Positions 1 through 51,238 of a stretch of 51,238 nucleotides of DNA are shown here, one piece after another. The stretch covers positions 764,400-815,637 of the forward strand of contig BFEA01000584.1 in the NCBI GenBank assembly GCA_003427395.1, read 5' to 3'. Within the stretch, counting starts at the first letter, position 1; each line of letters opens with the position of its first letter. The notes under the pieces are model-generated. The model saw nothing but the letters and a program-made list of their open reading frames with translations. It had not been told where the DNA came from and did not search any database. The translations under genes and the position numbers were made by a program. This DNA comes from Chara braunii (Eukaryota > Streptophyta > Charophyceae > Charales > Characeae).

Positions 1-59
<59 letters not shown>
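1..59. repeat. (GA)n microsatellite
   Basis: Pure GA dinucleotide run at the start of the window. It may continue to the left. Positions 60-301 hold nothing recognisable except the possible acceptor at 300-301. Confidence 0.97.
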
Positions 60-61
<2 letters not shown>

Positions 62-388
62 CTTTTCTTCTTCGTTTGCAAAGGGTTCTAGCCCCTCATG
101 TTATGTCTGTTGTATTTTGTCATGATTTTAACTGATAATCTCGGCTTCTTCTTCTGTCTTTTTTTCTTTCAAAAAACTTTTAGCTGCATGTCTATAATTC
201 AGCCACTGAACACTGGCGGGTACGGAGTACTGACTGTTTTGGGTGGAAGTCACTTTGAAAACCAGATTGATTTGTGGAGTTAATACGTTGCTGATCTCCA
301 GGATTCAAATGCCTCTACTTTTGGCGGAGGAGGAGGAGGAGGAGGAGGCGGAGGCGGAGGTGGAGGTGGAGGGGGTGGGAGAGACGGT

Positions 389-44917
<44,529 letters not shown>

Positions 44918-45033
44918 GTGCGTACCTTCGCTGCTGGCTGAATGTTCACTCTGCATTGTGTATTTCAGAATCTGTTGGGTTGTGCAGTCCACAATCATGT
45001 GCAAAACTGTTGAGGAAACAACCAGTCTTTTGA

Positions 45034-45075
45034 GACGTCCATCAAAATTGGAATGATACAGAGAAGAGTAGACAT
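45034..45075 (+). pseudogene. U6 snRNA fragment 7
   Basis: GACGTCCATCAAAATTGGAA then TGATACAGAGAAGAGTAGAC matches U6 from GACATCCG to AGAAGATTAGCAT. It starts at the same U6 point as copies 1-3. Confidence 0.82.
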
Positions 45076-45196
45076 CATATTACTTGCGGCGCATTGCATG
45101 TGCGTGTGGTGTGCACGTGCGACACACAGCGCAATGCACCCATGCCCGTGGACACAGTGCTGCACACAGCGCAATGCACCAACGCTTGGTTTCCAT

Positions 45197-46178
45197 GATA
45201 ATTTTTCTCTTAGGAGGGCTGTCCATTGTCGTGGGGTACTCCGAGCTATCGAGGCTAGGTTGAATTCGAGAGAGCGACAACCCTTCAGAGGATTGCGGAG
45301 CTCTTGCTCTGTCGACCATTCACCCCATTCCTCCGAGCACAGATGTTTGATCTGCCAAACTCCTCTCTCTACCCAGCCGAGCCTTCTCCGATCCTTGGCA
45401 CAAAGAGTCGAAGGGTTGCCCTCTGTGTCCGTAAACCATCATAGATTGCAGAAGGGAGGCTGTCTGAGGACTTCCTCTTTGTTGTTTGGTGCGCCGCGTT
45501 TGCTCACTATCAGTCGGCGCCAGGCTTCCAGAGTAGGGGTCCAGTATGGGTTCGGAAGGGGGGGGGGGGTGGTTTGTTTGTGGAAGATTGGTCCTCATTG
45601 TTGTCCTTCCTGTTCTGATTGTCCATTCCTTGGCCATGATCCAGAAGAAACCTCGCATGTTGGGTGGAGGGCTTTCTGGTGCCAGGTTCCTTATGCTGTC
45701 CAAAGCCAATTTCGTCCGTAACCAAATTTTAATTACCCATTTCATCTGAAGGGCAATTGCTTCCTGTTTTGGGTCTATTATACCCATGCCTCCTTCTTGC
45801 GGTTTCCCGATGATGTGCTTCCAGGCCACCTTGTTAATGATGCAGGTGGTTCTGTTTGGGTCACCAGTCCATAAGAACATCTGACTCCTGCCTTATAAAA
45901 GTCTTAAGGTCGTCGTCCGGGGGGGGGGACCAGATCGATGCGATGTCCCACAGCGTAGAGAACATTGTCATGCTTATGATTAGCGCTCTGCTGATCAGAG
46001 AAGCCTGAGCTTTCTTGCATGGGGCCAGGTGAGACATGTCCTTAGCGATTAGATTTTGTCCCATACATGGCCACGTGCCATCCTTGTTTACCATGATGCC
46101 CAGGTATCGGAGAGCTTGTTCTCCTGTGGACCATGACAGGGGAGTGGGAAGGTCCAGGGGTTGATGGGGGGGTGCCAT
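45197..46178 (-). pseudogene. LINE copy 2, internal ORF2 fragment
   Basis: Two minus-strand frames (46178-45861 and 45880-45320) cover the region after the RT active site: ALRYLGIMVNKDGTW, IISMTMFSTLWDIASIWSPP, then MFLWTGDPNRT, KVAWKHIIGKPQEGGMGIID and ALQMKWVIKIWL. They parallel the same region in copies 1 and 3. The catalytic core and zinc knuckle are missing and the frames are shifted near 45870. Antisense to CLP1. Confidence 0.85.
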
Positions 46179-46251
46179 CTGCTAGCCACCATTCTTCGGA
46201 TAGTTCTCAACTTCTCACGGCACAATTTTTTTTTTGTTTTTTTTTGGGGGG

Positions 46252-46830
46252 GGTCCTAATAATAAAAACGGTGATGTTTCATGAATTGTGAATCTCTGCA
46301 ATCGGTGGAATGGCCGTCCCTTTCTCTTAACATATACCGACCATTTTTCAGGCTTGATTCTGACAGTGGATCTCTGTTTTGTGTCTCAGAACACAGAGCC
46401 TCATTATGACTGTATCAGACCTGAAAGATAGTTTTGATACATTCACACGCCGTGTTGAGCACAAGGTATCCTGGGTCCTAATAATAAGAAGGGTGATGTT
46501 TCATGAATTGTGAATCTCCGCAATCAGTGGAATGGCCGTCCCTTTCTCTGAACATATACCAACCGTTTTTCAGGCTTGATTCTGACAGTGGATCTCTGTT
46601 TTGTGTCTCAGAACACAGAGCCTCATTATGACTGTATCAGACGTGAAAGATAGTTTTTATACATTCACGCGCAGTGTGGAGCACAAGGTATCCAGGCGAT
46701 CCTTGCGATGTTCATGTCAGTGCGCCTCCCGGGAATCCTAGTTTTTATACATTCACGCGCAGTGTGGAGCACAAGGTATCCAGGCGATCCTTGAGATGTT
46801 CATGTCAGTGCGCCTCCTGGGAATCCTTGC
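46252..46830. repeat. Tandem duplications (about 221 bp, then 88 bp)
   Basis: GGGTCCTAATAATAA...CACAAGGTATCC occurs at 46252-46472 and 46473-46692. Then an 88-base unit, AGTTTTTATACATTCACGCG...GGGAATCCT, occurs at 46652-46739 and 46740-46828. Confidence 0.93.
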
Positions 46831-47814
46831 AGCCCAGTCGTTCACCCTGACGTGAGGATTTACCCTCTGCACGTCTTAAGTCCTCGATTAGATCCGTCCA
46901 CAGCTGTGCGAGTGACTGCGGCACGCTTCTTGACATTGTACATGTCCATCGCCTTGATCAGCAAAGCTCGCGCTCCTCTCCTCCAACAAAGTTCAACACA
47001 CGCCTCGTCTTCTTTTCAGTTGTCCTGTAAGCGATCAGTGTGAGGCCTGTGATGTCCCACAGGGCCTTATGGTCCTAGCTCCTTCTATTCTGGGGAGCAT
47101 CAGTCCGGTTCCTATTCCACCGGCAAGTCAAAATACACATTACATCAATGAAGACTCACACACGCTTCCTTTCGTCAGGCCAGGACCCCTGAACAGCATT
47201 GATTACTCCACCGCAGTGGAGGATTGACTGTCAGCTTGCAGTGCCCCTCTCTTTCATCTCAGATCTGGAGTACAGATCTGCCATATAATACTATGTCCCC
47301 TAGAAAGAATTCAACCTTTGTCACTGTCGGCCTGTGTCCTCCCCACTCATCTCCCCGACCTGTGGTGCATGATGTCTCCTTTCTCAGCTTATTTGTCTCC
47401 CCCTTTTTTTTTTTAAACCTGTTTTAAGCCCTAAACCCTAAACCCTCAACCTGCGAAACCGAGTTCCAGTCACTCTTTGAATCTGTCCTTTCCCCTTGCT
47501 CTTGTCCTTTGGTGCCGTCCGTCTAAATCTGTGCTATCAAACCTTGACTGTGGCAGTTTAAACTTGTCTATTTTCTGTTCCCCAGCCTTAAAACCTCCAC
47601 CCTCAGCCTGTATGTCCCTTCTTCAACATTCCCTTGAGTCCACCCTGTTCCCCTGTCTCCTGTTTCACATGTCCGTGTCTTGATCCGGGACTGCTTGCTC
47701 GTTGTTGGAATCCTTGCATGGAATTCTGGGGAGCGTCGATCCAGTTCTTTTTTTTTTGTTTTTTTTTTGCTGTTACTCCCTCTAGCTAAAATCTGAGTGT
47801 TGAATCCACTTAAA

Positions 47815-48372
47815 TGCACCTTACTACTATGCACCTTGTCACTGGACAGCAAAACGCTGGGTACTTCTACCCGATGGCACGAATCTGAGTGCTCCTACCC
47901 CTCTGCGAAAGTCTGGTAGTATTGATGCACCTTCCCACACGACTGCTAAATCTGAATACTACCCTACCCAACAGCCTTGCACCTTCCCACCCGACAGTGA
48001 AAATCCAAAAAACTACCATGCACCTTCCCTCTTGACAGTCAAATATGAGCATAGTATGCTTCCTCGTGCCCGGCAGTGAAACTCCAATGCACCTTCCAAC
48101 CTGACAGCGAAAAATTCCATGACTGTGATGTACCTTCCTTCCTTGAAAATACTATGCCCCCTCCTACGCATCCCTTAAAATCCGAATACCATGGTGCACC
48201 TTCCTACACCTAACAGCAGAGTTCTGAATCTGTGCACCTTCCCAATCGANGGCAAAAATCTGGACAATCCAGATACTTCTTCTGTGGAACCTTCCTACCA
48301 AAAAGCAAAAATCCGATTACAGCTATGGATCTTACTACCAGACAGCGAAAATCAGGCTACTCTTATGAACCA
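47815..48372. repeat. Degenerate 45-55-bp array in LINE 3' UTR
   Basis: About eleven units of the form ATGCACCTTCC...CCTGACAGCGAAAATCC..A.TACTA are recognisable on the + strand. One N at 48250. Confidence 0.75.
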
Positions 48373-48531
48373 CATACAGGGTGTTGACAAATCTTGACTG
48401 CACCCGTACCTTCTCTCTTGTGTTGGGCTGAGCCTCTACAGTCCCGCAGCCTCCTTCCTTTCAGAAGATCTTGGGTGCAACCTTCCTTTTTTTACTGGGT
48501 TATCGAGATTTTCCTTCCCCTTCCCTTTATC

Positions 48532-50220
48532 CTATCTCTCTCCCGACCCCTGATTTTGTCCACCCTCTTCTCTCCATTTAAAGCGTAGTTGTGTGCCTCT
48601 GACCTCTGCTACTGCCCCCTGACCCAACGTGTTCTGTTTGAATCTTTTAATTATCTCCTCCTCCTGCCCTGGTTGTTGCTGTGCCTGCTGTCTCACCCTT
48701 TTCCACTGCGCATTGAGGTGTGCTTCCACTGCCTTGAGGATCAACTCCCTGGCTTCCTCTCTATGCAATAGCGTTCCTTCCATAGTGGCCTGACATCTCC
48801 TCTTCCAAATGATCCACAACCCGTACTGCCTCAGTAGCTGAAAGATATGTCTCTGATAGGGTTGCATCCGTTTGGGTACCTCAGCCCCCAATAGCCTAAC
48901 AATTCTTGATTCTGGAAAGGGAATGTTCGCCACCCGTTTCCAAATTCCCCTGACTTGATCCCACATCCCCTCTGCCTCCTTGCATTCCAGTAGACAGTGC
49001 ACCAATGTTTCCGGGAGTCCTTCTTGACACACTCTGCACAGCTCAGCTTCATCGCTCCTCTGGTTGTGACTTCTTCTTTCGTTGAGCCAAACATTCACTG
49101 GCAGCGCCAAATGTGCTATTAGCCATTGCGTACTCCTCACTTGTCCCAGTCTTATTGAAAGAATATTTGCCCATGGTATGTCCGCCATTTGGCTTCTGGG
49201 GACCCCCACCCTTTTCTCCCAGTGCTTGAGCAGAGTAGGTCCCATAGCCAGGGATCTGTTCCTCAACCTGTAACCTATTCTTGTGGTGTAGTGGAGGATG
49301 TTGATTCTCCTTGCTACTCTTGATTGTNCCCCCNTAATGTTCCAGGCCCATTCACCAGGATCCACCTCTAGCTCCTCAATTGGTACCGCTGGATTGTACA
49401 CTGTAAACTCCTCCATCTCTATCACTCTTACCTTCCNCNACCCTTGTTTGAGAATANACAGCGGNGCTTTTGATGTCCTATCCAATTGGGACGTGGTATT
49501 GCGCGGCTGTATTATGCTGTATTTGTCTGCTACTAGCCATTCGTTCCTGTCTTTGACCGTATCCCACACCCTGAACACCTCTCTAGGTTCTGCATCGTCT
49601 TCCCATGTGGCCCAATCTCCCTCCTGCCATTGTTTTCCCCCCCTCAGCAACTGCACCCAGGTTGGATGTATGGAGCCTGTGANTACACTCAAGTTGTCCT
49701 GAAGCTTATGACACCCCTTCAATGTCCTTCTCAGCTCCTCTGTTGTTTTCCATCTGTTGTTCTCCTCATTCCANATGTGTTTGANCTGCCATACCCCGTG
49801 CTCCAACCATCTGCCCCATCTCGAATCCTTGCTTGTTAATGTTAGAGGCTTACCGCCAATGTCCTTAATGTTTNCGTTGCAGAATAACGGTTGTCTTAAT
49901 ACCTCCTCTCTTGTAGTAGGCTCTCTTACCCTTGCTGGGAAGACCTCCTTCCACAGTTGTATTAGTTGTAGCCAATAGGCCGAATTTCTAACTCTCCCTC
50001 CTTGTATTTCCTTATTCTCCTCCCTGTGGCCCATTTTAGCCCAGTTGCTACACATAATCCAGAACAGCCCCGTCATGTTGCTCGGTGTTTTATACCTGGC
50101 TATCTGTCTAATCCTTTCTAATACCAGTGATGTCCATGGCAGCCTAGGCTGTGAGATTAGCTTAACCACCCATTTTGTTTGAAGCGCTTTCAGCTGCTGA
50201 CTTGGGTCAAGAATACCCAA
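48532..50220 (-). pseudogene. LINE ORF2 C-terminal part (562 codons open)
   Basis: The frame begins after the RT core with MGILDPSQQLKALQTKWVVK, as in copies 1 and 2, and runs to the end of ORF2. Near residue 360 is SIRLGQVRSTQWLIAHLALP; the zf-RVT knuckle is CRVCQEGLPETLVHCLLEC. A dozen scattered N between 49328 and 49863 give ambiguous residues, but there is no stop. Without the palm domain it cannot act alone. Openness over 1.7 kb suggests a younger copy than copy 1. Confidence 0.88.
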
Positions 50221-50235
50221 GCCCCCTTGTCCCTT

Positions 50236-50478
50236 GGGTCAGTCCGGTTTCTATTCCCCCGGCAAGTCAGAATAAACATTACAATCATGACACTCCACGC
50301 TTCCTTCCGTCTGGCCGAAGGACCCCTGAGCAGCATTGATTACTCCATCTTAGTGGAGGATTGACTGTCAGCTTGCCATGCCTGTCTCTTCCCTCTTAGA
50401 TCTGCTGCCCAAATCTGCCAGATATGGCTGTAGTATCTAGAAAGAGCACGTTCTCTAACCTCTGCGACTGTTGCATAC
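50236..50478 (-). mobile_element. LINE 3' UTR fragment, copy 4
   Basis: TCAGTCCGGTTTCTATTCCC, GGCAAGTCAGAATAAACATT and GGAGGATTGACTGTCAGCTT match the LINE terminal block. It is cut at 50235 by LINE copy 3 and at 50478 by an LTR. Confidence 0.8.
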
Positions 50479-51238
50479 TGTAACGTGCAGACCAGAACAA
50501 GAACCGACCTTTCACTNCAAAGTATAAGATAGCACAACGGAAGACTTAGATACCAGTGATCCGAACAATCAATGTTGCAATGCAGCCCTGAACATACATC
50601 ATCATCATCGTTACATGGTGTGAATGGGGCCTGGCGCTTCACACAGGAAGACTGCGCCAGCCCGTACCATACACAGACGAAGAGGAAGGGGATAGACGAA
50701 GAGGAGGGGGAAGATGGGAATGTCGTCAACACCAAGTCTTCGGCACAAGCCCAAATAGTCCCTCGTCGAAATGTCTGACTCCCAAATGTCAAGCCTGGAT
50801 CCAATGTCGTCAAGTCTCAAGTCACAACTCTGTCTCTCTCTGTCGTAGTCTGAGAAGTCAGGTGGCGAGAGGGTGAGAAGAGAAGGTGGACTTAGAAGAG
50901 AAAGAAGAAGAACTCTCTCCCTCTCTCTGTCCAGTACTAACCTGTGAAGTTGGCGCCTTGATGCAGGTACCACGAAGATGGAGCTGGAGCGATGGCGCCA
51001 CAGGTAAGTACCACTGGCCTCCGCCAGTCTCTCTCCCACTCTACGATCTACCACCTACCAGCGCCCAGCACTGAAGACTACAGCTACAGCTATGGCGCCC
51101 AGCGCCGAAGACTACAGCTAGCGCTAATACCACGTAGCGCTGAAGACTACTGCAGCGCTCCTCCTGAGTGCTGCGGCCCAAATCCTGAAGACTACCTCGT
51201 GCCTACTGAACTACCTTACCCGTGAAGTGCATGGGAAC
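50479..51238 (-). mobile_element. LTR copy, minus orientation, cut by the window end
   Basis: The reverse complement parallels LTR copies 1 and 2 from the GAGGAGCGCTGCAG region through ATCTTCGTGGTACCTGCA, GACATTCCCATCTTCCCCCT and CTTCGTCTGTGTATGGT, to a GTTACA end at 50479. The LTR 5' part, including the TATA region, is beyond 51238. Confidence 0.85.

Larger units (their letters stand above)
47051..50235 (-). mobile_element. LINE copy 3, 5'-truncated
   Basis: On the minus strand: ORF2 C-terminal part (50220-48532), a 3' UTR containing a tandem array (48372-47815) and the CCCTAAACCCTAAACCCT motif (+ strand 47430-47448), and the shared terminal block (47290-47051). No poly(A) remains. Antisense to CLP1. 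Confidence 0.85.

Overview
The window is intronic, repeat-rich nuclear DNA of a green plant, most likely a streptophyte. A charophyte alga with large introns, such as Chara, would fit, but that is inference. Four things point this way: the only host gene found has plant-type CLP1 exons; there is a stretch of plastid DNA carrying part of ycf4; the U2 and U6 snRNA copies have plant-type sequence; and CCCTAAA telomere-type motifs occur.

The one cellular gene is CLP1 on the + strand, the P-loop polyribonucleotide kinase-like subunit of the pre-mRNA 3'-end cleavage machinery. I reconstructed nine coding exons by reading frame, splice sites and family resemblance. They lie at about 389-571, 8777-8845, 11895-12304, 14103-14241, 16305-16361, 22157-22291, 25110-25197, 38851-38998 and 44873-44917. 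Together they encode about 425 residues over 44.5 kb. The last exon (about 30 residues) was not found and probably lies beyond the window. Eight junctions keep phase; intron 8 appears to be a GC-AG intron. Several exons (2, 5, 7, 8, 9) are too short or too divided to stand out as ORFs.

All other sequence is intron filler, and most of it is mobile. Intron 1 (8.2 kb) holds a satellite-like array, MITEs, a GT/AC hairpin-forming tract, a plastid insertion and two solo LTRs, each with its own perfect 5-bp target duplication. Intron 3 holds a long GA array and three U6 snRNA pseudogenes. Intron 5 holds large minisatellite-like arrays and a LINE 3' end. Intron 6 holds a U2 retropseudogene inserted inside a MITE, then an LTR. 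Intron 7 (13.7 kb, with a 945-base assembly gap) holds a degenerate copy of the end of exon 7, a U6 copy, an LTR, a 3.9-kb LINE, a duplicated GC-rich repeat, and MITE and SINE copies. Intron 8 holds a polypurine duplication, an ACGT-palindrome cluster, SINEs fused to U6 fragments and a run of 45 G. Intron 9 holds two LINE bodies, a duplicated exon-like module, and an LTR nested in a LINE.

There are no bacterial-style operons or CRISPR arrays and no second complete gene. The most unusual themes are a swarm of spliceosomal snRNA (U6 and U2) pseudogenes inside introns of an RNA 3'-processing gene, the nested retroelement structures, and a consensus 5' splice site carried antisense by an LTR family. 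Boundaries of repeats were judged by eye.
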